Assembly (NCBI RefSeq): GCF_028554725.1
Contig: NC_071668.1
Location: 806,001 to 870,000, forward strand
DNA from: Zeugodacus cucurbitae
Taxonomy: Eukaryota > Arthropoda > Insecta > Diptera > Tephritidae
DNA length: 64,000 nt
Direction: 5' to 3'
In this document: piece by piece, positions 11,139 to 25,000 of the stretch
Layout of the letters: each line of letters opens with the position of its first letter
Numbering within the stretch: position 1 is the stretch's first letter
Position numbers and translations under genes: made by a program
The notes under the pieces: generated by a model
What the model saw: the letters and a program-made list of their open reading frames with translations, nothing else
The model's database searches: none
Told to the model about the DNA's origin: nothing

Positions 11139-12866
11139 ATGTGCTGTGAAGGTTGTAGCGTGACCCAACGGAAATCATGGGTGTTTGGCTTTGGAACTTT
11201 CTTCACCGTTATCGGCATTGCCATGCTTATATTTTGGAAAGGGATCGCGGAACATATTATGCAAAAGGTGCACATAACCTTAACAAATAAAAGTGATTAA
11301 TATAATTAATGTATTAAAATACTTTCAGAATTTGGTAATTTCAGTTGGTACCGAAGGCTATAACAATTGGGTGGAAGCACCCATTCCCATTTATTTAGAG
11401 TTTCATATGTTTAACTGGAGCAATCCTGAAGAGATAAGAAACCCGAACGTCAAACCGCATTTCGTTGAAATGGGACCCTACGTGTTTCTTGAGAAGCACT
11501 TGAAGCAAAATATTACGTTCTACGAAAACAATACGGTCTCGTACTTTGAAAAACGAACCTGGTTTTTCGATGAGCAGCGATCTGGCGGCTCTTTGGATGA
11601 CTTGCTAACAGCGGCTCATGTGATAACAGCGGTAAGTGGAAGGAATGCTAGTTGACGACATGAATTCTGTGAAAATTATTATTATATTCAGACTGTTGCT
11701 GATCAGATGAGACATAGGAACAAGTTTATCAAAAAAATAGTTAATTTCATGCTGAACCGTGAGGGCGGTGAGCTGTACACAACGAAAACGGTGCGCGAAT
11801 GGATCTTTGAAGGTTACAAGGACAAACTTATCGATTTTTTAAACCTTTTCAATACAACAAAAATAAATATACCATACACTCGCTTCGGCTGGCTGGTCGA
11901 TCGCAATGGTTCAGCCGAATACGATGGCCTATTCACTATACATACTGGTGTCGAGGATATGGCTGATTTGGGTCGCTTGACGCATTGGAACATGAAGAAT
12001 GAGACTGGCTTTTATGAGGCGCCATGCGGCACCGTTAATGGCACCACCGGCGATCTATTCCCACCGCATTTAAGTTCCGAGCAAGAAATCACCATCTTCG
12101 CCACAGATGCGTGCCGTTACATGAATTTGGCACCAAACGGTACTGTCGAAAAATACGGCATAACGGCATACAATTGGGTAGGAACGACCGAGACACTTGA
12201 CTCCGGTGAAAATTATCCAAACCAGAAATGTTTTTGCGATCCGAAGACCGACGAATGCCCCAAAACGGGAGTTGTGGAGTGTAAAAAATGTCGCGACAAC
12301 GCACCAATTTATGCATCTTTCCCACACTTCCATTTGGCTGATCACAGCTATTTGGACGCTGTAACGGGGTTAACACCGGATTCGAATAAACATAGCTTCA
12401 ACTTGGCAATAGAGCCAACCACTGGCATACCTCTACAAGTAAATGGACGTCTGCAAATCAATATGATGATGGAACCAGATAACGACTTCGAGTGAGTTTG
12501 TAGCAAATACACGAGTTTATGTAGACGTGTTAATAATTCTATGTTTATTTAGCATCTACCGTGGTGTACCGAAATTCCTGATGCCCATGTTTTGGTTTAA
12601 TCAAATAGCTGTATTAGATGAAAAACTAGCTAGTAGAACAAAGGTAAGCACCAGCATTAAGTTAAAGTAGACTTACATACCGAAAGCACAATTATGACTG
12701 GATACATATTTTTCAGCTTGCAATGAATTTGGGAGATTATGGCATCTACACTGGCATCGTTTTATTATCAATTGGAGTCATCTTCTTTATTGTGGGCATA
12801 GTGTTGACATTGACAAAGCGATGGAAGCGCACACCGAACGATGATGAGGACATGCTTACGAATTAG
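11139..12866 (+). CDS. crq: CD36-family scavenger receptor, croquemort-like
   Basis: In Drosophila, Croquemort is the macrophage receptor for apoptotic cells and also acts in microbe uptake and lipid handling. Five exons, 11139-11267, 11329-11631, 11692-12491, 12553-12643 and 12717-12866, keep frame throughout and give 490 residues, the normal CD36 length. The layout is diagnostic: a short cytosolic start with a Cys pair (MCCEGC, possibly palmitoylated), a membrane helix at about 14-37, a large ectodomain with many N-glycosylation sequons and a cluster of cysteines (CFCDPKTDECPKTGVVECKKC), a second helix at about 451-474, and a short basic-acidic tail. Family hallmarks include the NPEEIRNP / VEMGPYVF region, LGRLTHWN, PCGTVNGTTGDLFPP and LQINMMMEP. 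CD36 genes are multigene in flies; the Cys-rich N-terminus and the TGVVEC cluster favour croquemort over emp, SNMP or ninaD. A polyadenylation signal is at 13142-13147. Confidence 0.85.
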
Positions 12867-15800
12867 GCATTGTGATCGACTATTTAAAGTATAACTCTAA
12901 ACCAAAAACTGAGTATGACTCGTTTTATATCTAATCTTTGTACAAAGTCACGTTAACAGTAGCCAAAGTGCCAGCAGCTATTCCGGTTGCAAAAGTCCGT
13001 GAATACTTGCATGCTATACTTAGAACTATCTAATTCGCTATTATATTACATCGGCTGCATTGCTATTTCTCTTTATAAGTCTTTAAATTATGTATTTGTA
13101 AAACACCGAGTTGTTTGCGGTTATGTGATTTTTTAATATGCAATAAATCTAATATAATATACCGTTTATATGGAACTGAAGAAATACATGCTGGAATTTA
13201 TATAATCCCGCTTCAAAAGGTATTCTAACTACCTTTACCGTTACTTAATAGCTTATAGTGAAACATATTTGAGTGGTTTTGAGATTCTCCAGACGAATGT
13301 ATATAATGGTTTCTTTTAATTTTGTAAAGCAACAATGCAGCAGCCTAAAAATTAAAGAAAATAGAATTTATGCGAACAATAAGCAGAGCTTAGTTATTTA
13401 GTATGTTCAATATCCGGCCTTATTCAAGTAAAGTAGTGAAAATAATGTATTCTCCAAGTGTATATATTTCATAAATTTTTATTTTTATTTGAAATTTATA
13501 TATTATAATAAAGTTTACGCTAAACAGTGGGAATGTTTTTAGAACTAATTTAGTATACCTTTTAAACATATTAATTTGGACTTTCGTATACGGTGTTCGG
13601 TTAAATGCCAAATAGTTCATTACAATTCTCTCATAATAAACACACATATGTATGTATGTACGTGTGTACAACTCAATACATTCGTGAGTGTTTGCATGTG
13701 TATAAATTTATTAATAATAGTTTCATATTTTTTTATAATTATTTAAAATTACTATTGAATATATTCATTTACTTTCGAAAACTTTTAAAATATTATAATA
13801 AAATCAGACAAACACAAAAGTTGTATGAAAAAGTATTAAGGTTTAAGGAAAATACGCAATTCGGGATAGCTCAATATAGCTCAATCATTCTGTGACTATA
13901 TGGCATATTCCGTAGCTTTGTGAAATCCAGTTTGTCAACTAGCAATCACGATTTATTTTGACTGAAATATTGAATTTCGTTCCGAATTGAGTATTGCCCT
14001 TGTGCATTGCACAATATATATATGTATATGTATATTCTCTATTATTTGTAAAGGTAAATGTGGCAAAAATGTCACTTTTGTTTCTCATTCACCTTATCAC
14101 ATTTAGCTATAGACTTTTGAGCGAGAAAAGCCTACGTAAATTCATGTGGCCGAAATACAGAAAGATCAATTTCCACATTTACCTTTTCGCAATGTATAAC
14201 ATGTACATATGTATGTACCATCATACATACATACATATGTATGCATATATGTAAGTACATTTAGTTGAATGCATTAATTATATTTATTAATATTTAGACA
14301 TACTTATGGATGACATACCTTCTAACATGGTATCTCTTCACTTATTAATGTATGTATGTTTGTGTGTTTGAGTACCTACTACATAACGTACGGTGGGGCA
14401 AGTCTAGGCAATATTCACTTAAATGCATTTTGCATATTTAAAATCTCAAATATGTATTCACATACATATGCTTGTACATACGTAAATACGCAATACTTAA
14501 AGTATTCACTCACTTACACCCTAAGCGCTAAGAAACTAAAAGAGGTTCGATTGCATTACTATTGACTCATTGCTTCTCATGGGTAACCCCTATGCGACTA
14601 TTCGATCAATCAACAGTCGGCTATTCGATCAATTGAATTCGTTTTGTTCGTTCCGTGTTTTTCGCACTTTGCTTAAGCCTAAACTTCACGCATCGTTGAA
14701 CTTACATACATATGTACGAGTATCTACTATTATAGTGTAGTCGTTGCTCTCCTTTAGAAGAAAGAAGAAGAAAAAAGTAAAGAATCTCTACTCCCTTGAT
14801 GCCTTCGAAGCTTTAATGTATAAAACATTAAAAGAATTAAAAAAAAAAATTAAAATAAATTATAAAAAATAAAAATCGATCACAGTTGTTTGGGCGGATT
14901 TCGTATAATAGTATGCGAGTGCACAATATCTTTTCTAATATATGTATGTATGTATGTATGTATGTAGACATTTGTGAAATGTAAATATGCACTTTGTAGT
15001 GGCTTAGTCACTTCTGTTGATTATAATTTTATGAAAAGTGGAAAAGACAAGAGCAAAAAGCAAAAAACGAAACAAAAATTATACAATTAAACAAAACAGA
15101 AGTAATATATGTATGTATATGTAAATACAAATGAAAACTCATGTATGACATGAGTTTCTATTTAATGCGCTATAGCGAAAATAAATATGTTTTAAAGTAC
15201 ATTTTATCTTATTTCGATTTTTTTTTCATTTTTTCATACCCAATTTCTACTTGTATTGTGTGAGTATTTGTGTTACTATGTATTCGTCTTTTGTTTGCTT
15301 ATTTGCGTTTTATGAATTTCTAAAAGTGACTAGATTGAGGTGTTTTTCTTTTCATTTTATGATTCTAATGAAATGAGGTCAGTTTTGCGCCAAAGAATGG
15401 CTCATATCTTTCGGATTTCCGGCAAATTGTTGCCACATAGCAATGAAAGGCGCCTGAGCAGCGTCGGATTGTTTCGTTTTCTGAGTTGAAGTCACATTTT
15501 TGTGTGTTTAAAGAAAAACTCCAATTAAAACCCGACGACGAATGGTTTTGGGAATTTGTTGTAACCGTGTAAGTGGAATCGTGACATTGACTAATACGTA
15601 TCGAGAGAAAACCCTCGCCTGCAAACGTTCCACTGTGAAGGATCATTTGAAGTGTCGATAGGACTTTGCGTAGAGAAACTTTCCATGAGGATAAGTTACT
15701 TCGTATGTTCTATGTATAGTCGACGTTGGCGTGATTTACATTTAGGAATAGAAAGTAACACCTGAACAAAAGAAAACGCAAAAGATCTTACGGCTCGTGT

Positions 15801-16054
15801 GTTTATGCATACCTCTTTTGTTTCAGCTTAGTGATGGACTGGGTGCAACAAGTGTCAAATTGCATTTACATATATTAGCCTAGTGCCACTCGCCGGCGTG
15901 TAAGCAAGAGTTGTTTGCGAGTAGTGGTCGTTCACTCTTCCATACTTAATTACCCTACTTTTATGCAGCTAAGGTTTTCTATTTTCCCTTTTACCATTCA
16001 TAGTCGTTAATGTTTCTTTTTTTAATAAATTTGGCTCTGCCGCCTCTTCTGGTT
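12867..16054. other. Convergent spacer between crq and ex, including both 3' UTRs
   Basis: The crq 3' UTR probably ends near AATAAA at 13142-13147. The rest is very AT-rich with long A/T runs, TATG microsatellite at 14941-14965 and repeated CATA/TATG palindromes near 14200-14240. The right end, from somewhere after 15000 up to 16054, should hold the 3' UTR of expanded. No additional gene is supported. Confidence 0.5.
14941..14965. repeat. (TATG)n microsatellite
   Basis: Six uninterrupted TATG units in the crq-ex spacer; one of the longest of the very common TATG/CATA tracts in this window. Confidence 0.9.
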
Positions 16055-19000
16055 TCAAATTTGAGAATTGTAGCTTTTGTGGTGTTTCATGATTGCTGGA
16101 TCCATGACATAGTTGTTTGCTTCGGCCATTTGCATGGGTAGAGGTGGAAGTTTGTCATTGGGATGGCGATGGCTTCCAACTGTCTTTCGTCCTTTTGCGG
16201 AGACCAGTTGCAGCGTCGATGAGGTCATGCTCTTCGTGTTAGTGTTGGTCGGGAGCGTAGCATTTGGCACCGTTGTGTTTGTTGATGTCCCGGCCGAGAC
16301 CACGGCTGTTGACGAAGCCGAGGTCACATTCGGCGTCTCATTTGCCACGAAAGCTCCGGCATTAATTGTCAAGCTCTTATGTGCCACTCGGCCGCTGCTT
16401 GTGGACGCTGCCGTGACGCCGATGTTCCGCATTGTTGCAGCTGTAGGCGTGCGATTCGTTTTCGGATTGGCAAAGACTTTAGTCTGTTTCAGCAGTGACG
16501 GATCATTGCAGAGCGCAGAGATAAGCGGTAAGTCCAAGTGCTTGCTTTTCTCGCGCAGTACATCGATATCCAGTGGATTAGTAGAGGCGTTGTTTCCATG
16601 ACCGGCGCTGCTGTTGTCGCCGTTAGTTTCCTTTGCTTTGATGTTTCCCACAGATGTGGTGGCCTGTCGATTAGCGGCTGCGACACTGGCTTGAAGATGT
16701 GCTAAGATACTGCCCCCGTTATACGATATGGGATTCGGTTTTGGTCTTTCGCCCGCCCATTGTGCACCGCTGGAAGTGCGTGTCATGTTGTTGACACTCT
16801 GATTGGTATTCAGTGTAGGTGGTTTCCTTGGCGGCAATTGATTACGAATCGCCGATGGACGTTTGGACGACACACTGTTGTTTGCAGCTGGTTTTGAGGG
16901 AACTATGAGAGGAATGCGCATAAATAGTTAAAAATCTGCTGTTAAGAAATTATATTTTGTGTGACTTACTTGGTGGAGGTTTTTCTGATGGTGTCGGCAT
17001 CGGTGGCTTCTTTAAGCGTCGATTTACATATGGGGGCGGCGGGGGAGGTGGCATACGTTTCATCTTTGGGAGCGAGTCAATTGAATTTAAAATATTGTCA
17101 TCTGAACGTGAGCGCGCAAATAAACTCGTTGCTACCGGACTGGGTACTGCCAATGTGGCCGGATGTAGTGGAGGCGGTGGTGGTGGCTCATACGAGGAAC
17201 ACAAGCTGGCCATGGAAGGGCTGTATAGTGGTGAATATGTGCTCGGTAGTTGCACATATGTGTCTGATAAGTTCTGTGTCGACGCGTAACGAGAATGTGT
17301 GGACAATGCCAATGGCAAATAAGGTGTGCTTCGATAGATCGCGTGTCCCTTACATGTCTCCCAAGATCCAACGTGCGCCCTGCCCGTGTGATAAGCTAAG
17401 TACGAGTGGGGATGTGGGAGTGGTTGGGGTGGCGCTTGTGCCATGGCCGCATAGATTGAGCTTTGTTTAGCGTCTAGATATTCTTGCTGGCTCACTGCAG
17501 GATCTTGAATCGGATATATGACATAGTCAACGTCACTGTAAAGTTGTTGTTGGTACAGCTCGAGTTGCTTGCGTGCTAGTTGGTTTCCATAAACTCCTGT
17601 AAGTTGCGTTGGTGGGGGTGGCGGCGGCGGTTGACGTGGTATATTGGGTGGTGGTGGTGGCAAAAACTGTCGATGCTTGATCACTGGCAATAGAACACAT
17701 GTTCGTGGTGTCGGTTTAATTTCTGGATAAGGTGGTGGTGGCGGAGGTGGTTGTTGATGCAACGATGACATGCTGCTGTGTGCGCCATGCAAGCTATAAG
17801 GAACGATTGGTATACCAATTGTACTTGGGATGACGCCTGATCCGGTGGCAGCTGCAGCTGCAGCATGTGCCATTGCCGCTGCAGATATGGATGATTGTCT
17901 TGTCGCTGAAGCTGAGTGATGGTTGCTGTTTAGCGAGACCTGTGATCCACTGATGTAGTGAGAGTTGTGTACAGAATGTTGTGAGAGATGGCTTGACATG
18001 TGTTGGCTGGAAATGGAACCAGTTGTGGACGCAGACGATGAGCAATGCGTCGGAGCAGCATAACTGGGCTTCTGATTATCACTAATTACACTGGTATGAG
18101 CTTTAAGAATGTTTATTTGTGGTCGAGTGGTAATGAAGCGGGCAGTAATCTCTTCTGCTTTTAAAGAGCTCATAGATCCTGCTACCGAGGACAAAACACT
18201 GCTGGAATGATTTAGAGAGGACGTGCTGGACGCTACTGATACCAGCGACGTAGGACGCGGCTTGTCCGATGTCGGATATGGTGGAGGGTCACGACGACGG
18301 ACAGTTGGTGCCGTTGGAATGGGTGCACGTGGAGTTGTTGCACTCACGGCAATCGTGTTTACCTCATTTGGAATGATAGGCGATGGCACTTTGGAAAAAG
18401 TTGTAGCAATTGAAATGTTTTTGATATTATTAATGGATTTTTGTGTTAATGGAGGGCATACTGGAGGCCCACAAAGACCAGTTTTTTCATGTCGTGCGTG
18501 ATATGGCGGTGGTGAACGCATTGGCAAATTGCTAAGACTCGCTAAGTTCGTTGTATGCTTCATGTTATTGCTGTCTATACGTTGTGGGGGTGCTGGAGGA
18601 TCCGTCGGTATTAAATCGTTAATTAAATCTTCAACATGATCATCATCGGTTGGTGCAGTATCTTGATGCCCCTGAATGTATGATTCCCCTTTGATGGGCA
18701 ACGGCAAGGTAACATAATCGCAGTCCGAATCTAGTGTACTTGACACCGTCTTACGATTGGGATATGTTCCGCGTCCGACTATTAAGTCGGTTAACTCCTC
18801 TGCGGAAAGAAGACTATGCTTATTGTCTGTTGGATCGCTACCATCGCCTCGAAAAGATCCACTAGTGCTTACATTTGAGTCTGATCGTAAACGGAACTCT
18901 TCGTTCTTAATACGTTTACCGTGGTAATTTCCACCATCGACAGAGTCTAGATTGGAATGGCCTTCACGCAAATTATTGGCATTCGTTTCCACCTTGGTTG

Positions 19001-22000
19001 GCTGATATATACTTATTCCGTAATGGGAACTTTTCTCTGACTCAGCCATCTCGGACGATTGTCCGGTCATTTCGCTACTATGCATTGTATATACACCCGA
19101 AGTTTCAGTGGGTGGAGCACCATGGGCCAATGTATATACACCAGAAACACTCTCGTTTTCATCGCGACTCGACGATGCAAAATCGTGTTCAATGCACGTT
19201 GATTCTGCTTCACTGAGGATGGAGTTTTGAGCGGTGTGACTAAAACCCAATTCAAGACTACTGGATGTAGAATTTCGGCGCTGCATTGGAGTTGAATTGA
19301 TTATGGAATTCACCGCCAACGATGTCAGCGTATTATTTGTGGAGTCAGAGTTGGGCAAAACTACCACAGTACTACAGGTCGATGAGCACTGGGAACCTAT
19401 ATTGTGTTGTGAACTAGGTGAGTCAGTGGCAGTCGAAGAATCCGCCGCTCGTTGCGATGCCTGATTGGAACTGCTGCTAGAAGAGTTTCCCGCCGAATTA
19501 TGACTATGCTCTGGTGATTCATCGCCGGAGTTTGCGGAAGTCGAATGTTGCTTTTTCCGCTCCTGGCGTACTGATAGTGCGGCTAACTGTTCCTCAAGAT
19601 CTTTTAATGAGACCTGACCCACAGATGAAGTTTGTCTGCTGATGCTTGGATGATCCAGTAAATGTGCCAGTGCTAGACTCTCCGTGGACGGTGCCGCAAT
19701 TGGTACGGGTGGTGTATTTATCATTATTTCAACTTCGTCCTCAGAATGAACGCGATCACTCACTATGCCCGAAGTTGTGTTAGAACTAGTACTCGAAATC
19801 ACGGATATGCGCTGGTCACTTTTATTTTTGTATGGCAAGTGTAAACTGCGCGAATATGTGTAGCAGGCATGAAGGCAATCACTCTCTTCTTCTTCACGCT
19901 TAATAACCTCTTTGAGACGAGCAGCAATCTTCATGCTAAACTGATGCGTTTCACGGCACAATGTTAGAAGAATTTTATTTTTCTCATCCGACGTGGCATA
20001 AAGTAGAATTTTGCAGTCCCCAGAGCGAATTTCGAACTTTTTCCGCTCAAACGATAACTTAGTAATGCTAGGCCATAAGAAAGTGGTTTGTTGTTGTGGA
20101 TTTTCGAAGGAATTGAAAATTTTGATGCCCTTTGAATAGACCACAAACCACGAACTGCCCAAACCGTTTTCATTCTTTGCGGAGCGCATTCTGTAAATGT
20201 GCGCGTTGACGCACTCATGCAAAAGAGAGGCTTGTTGAATGTAATGAAGCTCTGCGTCGGCCGTTGACATGCCACGATATTCACGATGGCAGGCGTGCAA
20301 AGCGCTGATTGCCCAAGACGTACGGAGCTCAACGGGCAAATAGTCGTTTAAGTTAAAATATTCCTTTGTCGAGATGTTTGTCTGCGTGTGAGCGAGCGCC
20401 GAAAGAGAGGTGCTCGAGGAAGTGGACGTTGTTGGTGTGGTGCTGGATGAACAATCGCGATTTATAGAGGATATCGACGAAGATGGTGAAAACGTAGCTG
20501 CCATAGCTCCGAGACTACGCTTTAAGCTACCACTAATAGGGAAGACTGACGTGGACGCTTTTGTTGCATTCGCTTCTGGTGCGTAAGGGTTATCTGACGT
20601 AGTTGTGACATTTTTTGTGCTTAGAAAATTGGACAGCCGAAGGACACGATCATTATCATTGCCTGGACGTTTGTTGATTTTCGGTAACGTTGTTGTTATA
20701 CCAGTGGACGATGCAGTTTTCGCAGACACGGTCTTTTCCGTTGTAGTTAATATTGGTGTTGTGTCGGTAGTTTTTGCTGTTAAGTTTGAGACCTCACTTG
20801 TATTGGCTGTGGAATTTGTGGCATGTGGAGAAAGCTGGCTTTGGTGGTGACACTCCATGGGTTCACCAAAATTGCCATCTTCCGATGATAGGGATTTTAA
20901 TGTTGTGCCCCTTGGTGTTTGTGTTGAATTTGGTGCATCGCCTAAATCCGCTTGTAGCGCTAATCCGGCGAGCAATATCATTGACTGTTCTGAATATTCT
21001 TTAGGCATTTCCCGTTGTAGAGCATTGTGTTTTAATTGCAGGTAGTAATTATGGCGGGATATCTCATCTTTCAATATAAACGGACTCTCGATGTAAAATT
21101 GAACACGGAAGTGTAATTCCAGCAGCGGACGTCCATTTGCGTCGAGGCCCTATAAATTGACAATTTATTTATTATAATAAAGACACCCCAAATGACTCGA
21201 AAATGCTTATCATTTACTTACGTGTGTGTGCGATGAGCGCCAACTTTTCGGGCCGTATTTGGAGAGTTTGCTCTCCGGATCCGCAAACATGTATTCGCCA
21301 TCTGTAATTAGAGGAAATATATGAATAGTTATAAGACTATACACAAGCTTTGCATATGAAAGTCTAATAAATTTTGAAGTCTGGAGGAATTTGGTCCCTT
21401 AGACGCTATAATTTCGACCTCTTTAGTTATGGTCCATCTTGGCAGTGGGGACCTAAACCAGCAACAACACTTCGCTGCTCTACTTGAAATTAACACACAC
21501 TCTGCTACACTGCGAGCCATGTGAGCCAAGTGAGTTTGGCGTATGGTTATCGGGCATGAAGGAAGGCAGCTGCATCGTGCAATCGTCCATCGTCCGGCGT
21601 GCGATGTTTGTGCATATGAATTGTCCATTTCAACATTCTTGTCTCGGCGTGTACGTGATTGTATACGAGTCTGAGTATGTGTGTGCGGCTGCGCACACGC
21701 CGGGTTCTCCATTATTTTGTTATTTCTTTTCGTGAATCCGCGGGAATTGGCTGGAATTTGAATTTCTTTTCGAGACATTCACTTACACCTCAACATTTAT
21801 CATATGTACATATGTATATGTATGTGTATGGGCACATTGCATGTGTCTGTGCGTCGTCCTGCGTTTTTTATCAACGAAAATACCAAGTTGGACGCTATGA
21901 AATGCCATAGTTTTTTATTTTATTTTGTTACTATTTCTTACGTTGTTTTATTTTATTATTATTTTAAATTTTATGTTTCATACTTTTTGTAAATTATTAT

Positions 22001-25000
22001 AATATGTATACATATGTATATATTTTTGTTTGTTTGTGTTCGCAATGCTTTCGCTCTTGTCGTATTGTATGGCGTCCCGCGACTGCTGTTGCGTGTTGTT
22101 GTTTCTGCTTCCACTATTCTTGTTATTTTCGCAATCACCACATACCACATACCAACAACATCAACATTTTCTCCTCCATTTATTGTTAATGGTGCATAAT
22201 CATTATCGGCAGGTAGCGGCAGTCAAGATAATGGCGACTAAAGAAGCTTCGACAATAGCAACAACAACAGTATACAACAGTAACAACATAATATTTTAGA
22301 TTCTTGTTGCGGTCGTTATTGGTTGTGTTCATTTCGTTTTGTTTTGTTTTCATTCGAGTTTTACTTTTCTGTATTTTTGTGTTGTTTTCTTGAATTTCAT
22401 TCGTCAGTTTTTGTTTTGTTTTTGTAGCTGATCGCGTGCAACCGATAAACATCGGAAATTAAAATTCCTCTGTTACGGCCTCCACTTGGGATATTTGCTA
22501 GACCTCTTTCTGACGCTGGCTGAGGTTACCTGCTGCTGCTGCTATTAAAACCAAAAATCATTTCCATATATTTCGAGGCTTCTTCTTGTCTTATAGAGAT
22601 ATGAACGTTTTTTCTTCCCAAAAATTATGCGCAAGAATTCAATAATTTCTCATGACCAAGTGTGTGCTTGGATAAGAATTTGTATTTGAAAATTGCAAAA
22701 CGGGTCTGTGGTGAGTGTGGCCCAAGGTCGGATATTTCTATTCTAGTCATCTAAGTACTCGAAAAAAAGGTGTTGGTCGGTGAAAGATGCTTTACCAAAT
22801 TGCAATTGGAATTACTTTAACATAAGCTTCAGACATCATTATTCAGGACCCACCCATTTCCAAATTTTACTATCTGTATCGAATTTTGTGTATTTTGTAT
22901 CGAATTGAAAACTGTTTCTGTTTCAATATACGAGTCAGACTTGCCACAAATGCTGCTTGCACTCATGAGCAGTGGTCAGTGGGTAAGGGACAGCAGGTAC
23001 CGATAGCATGCCGACGAGTGCAGCGTCCGATAAGGTATGAAAAATAAAACTAATAAACGAAAACCAGTCTTTTGAAAAGGTGATTACAACGCACGAACGT
23101 CGCCTAGCCCAGCAAGTGAGTAGCTGCGCCATGCAATGCCGTGGCAGCCGGCAAGCAGCGCGGATTGGACGGTCGTTCGATGAATGCTGTTGTGTTCGCT
23201 TTGAGCAATGCGTTTGGTTGGTGTTTACGCTGCAGCGTTGTTACTTGGACAAGTGCAGTGTTGCAGTGGTGGACCAGCACCGCGGACCCAGCCCGATGCT
23301 TATTTTGCCTCATTAATTCTAGAGATCCATCCTTTGGTATGTGGCAACACATATACACACACTCGCACAAATATATCATATATCGTCTATGTATGTGTGC
23401 GCGTGTGTTTTTATTTTCAGTCTCAGGCATACACTTATGCCAGTTGCCAGCGTGCTTGGTCAAGCCAAGAAAACACACTCACCGATTCAAAAAGCTCCAC
23501 AAAAATGCTTCATAAAAAGCAGAAACACATAAAAATGCTAAAGACACAACAAATATTGTTCAATAATAGCAGGCAGCAAGTGAGCATGGCGATGCTGAGG
23601 CATTACGAAGCAACATCCACAGCTCGGCGCATGCGAGGAATGCAGCCACTGCCGTCGGCGAAAGGTGGAGGGACGGGTGGCGGGTGAGGGCAAATGGATG
23701 GCCAAGGGCAGGCAGGCTGGGGAGCGACGGCAGGGACAGAACTGGCAATTGGCAGTGGACACAAGACGCGTGCTCCGTAATTCAGGTAGCAGTTGGGCAC
23801 ATTGCCGCAACACGAGAGCGCTAAGACCAGCACACGGACGGACGGATAGACGTTCGCCAATGGTTGATGGTCGTTGGTGGTGGCTGTTCGACGATGACGA
23901 CGAACTGTTGCCAACACAACCAGTAGCCGCACAGAAACAGCAGCCGCGACTACATGGCCAGAAAACGAAAGAGAATCGGCGCGTATGCCTCAGAGATGCA
24001 AGAACAAATCGTGAAACCATAAATGCAGGCAGACCGGCAATATTTACTCGTATAGGCAGCAGCTTTATATGTATGTGTGTGTGAAACTAGAATGAAGACA
24101 GGAACATAAATACAGATCCCGAAACAGCTTAGGAATGCTGACCAAACTGGCTCCACTGCCTGCAACTGCAACGATCGCGGCGTTTATGAGGCGGAAGGAG
24201 CGGCGCAGTGTCAGTGGGGAGATAAGTACCACTTGGTAGAAGATCGCGTCAATGTATGTAGGTGTGCACAAGCACACAGAGTAGTAAGAGTATGCAGGCA
24301 CTCCCTACATGGCGTTCGCCACCCGTCAGTCTTTGTTGTATTTGTGTTTCATGCTATGGTAGCGATGACGTGCCGCTGGCCGCTGTATCTGGCTTGAGTA
24401 CGGCCAGTGTACGGATACAGGAATGCACCGCATCGGCGGCAAGATGCTTCCGAATCTCAACACATGGAACTTGCAGCATTTTTGGTTGAACAAGAACAAA
24501 TGTGATAAGTAAAGCGTTGATTACATGCGCGTGTGTAATTTTGGCATATGCATACATATGTATGTATGTACATATATGTATGTGGAGAGTAGAAATACAC
24601 AAAGAAATGAAAATAAATAAATTATTGAAAATATGAAGAGGGGGGTTTGTAGTAAACCCATTGACCATAACTCCCCCCATAATTTTACCAAAATAATGAC
24701 TCTCTTCTCGATGTTGTGAACGACGATATTATATTTATCTATCTATAATTGGCATATTCCATATAATCGATCGCCAAAAAATATATGTAAACATATGAAT
24801 GAAGATGTCATGTGGCAGACAGCTAATGTGTATGTGTATATGAAGTTAAACTCACCGATGAGCACCGCCAAACCGAACAATTCGGTATCGAGCATGCCTT
24901 GTGCTGCAAAGTGTAGGCATGTTTGTGTGTACACTTCTCTCACTCGACTCTTTGCATCGACTAGGAAGTATAAAGTTTTGGGTTGCTGATTTCCCAAAAG

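Noticed and set aside
12070..12376. Minus-strand frames opposite crq exon 3
   Set aside because: Shadow frames of a well-supported exon on the other strand.
23208..24020. Overlapping open frames on both strands (159 and 160 codons)
   Set aside because: Both strands are open over the same bases, a sign of GC-richer noncoding sequence; no motif or matching splice sites.
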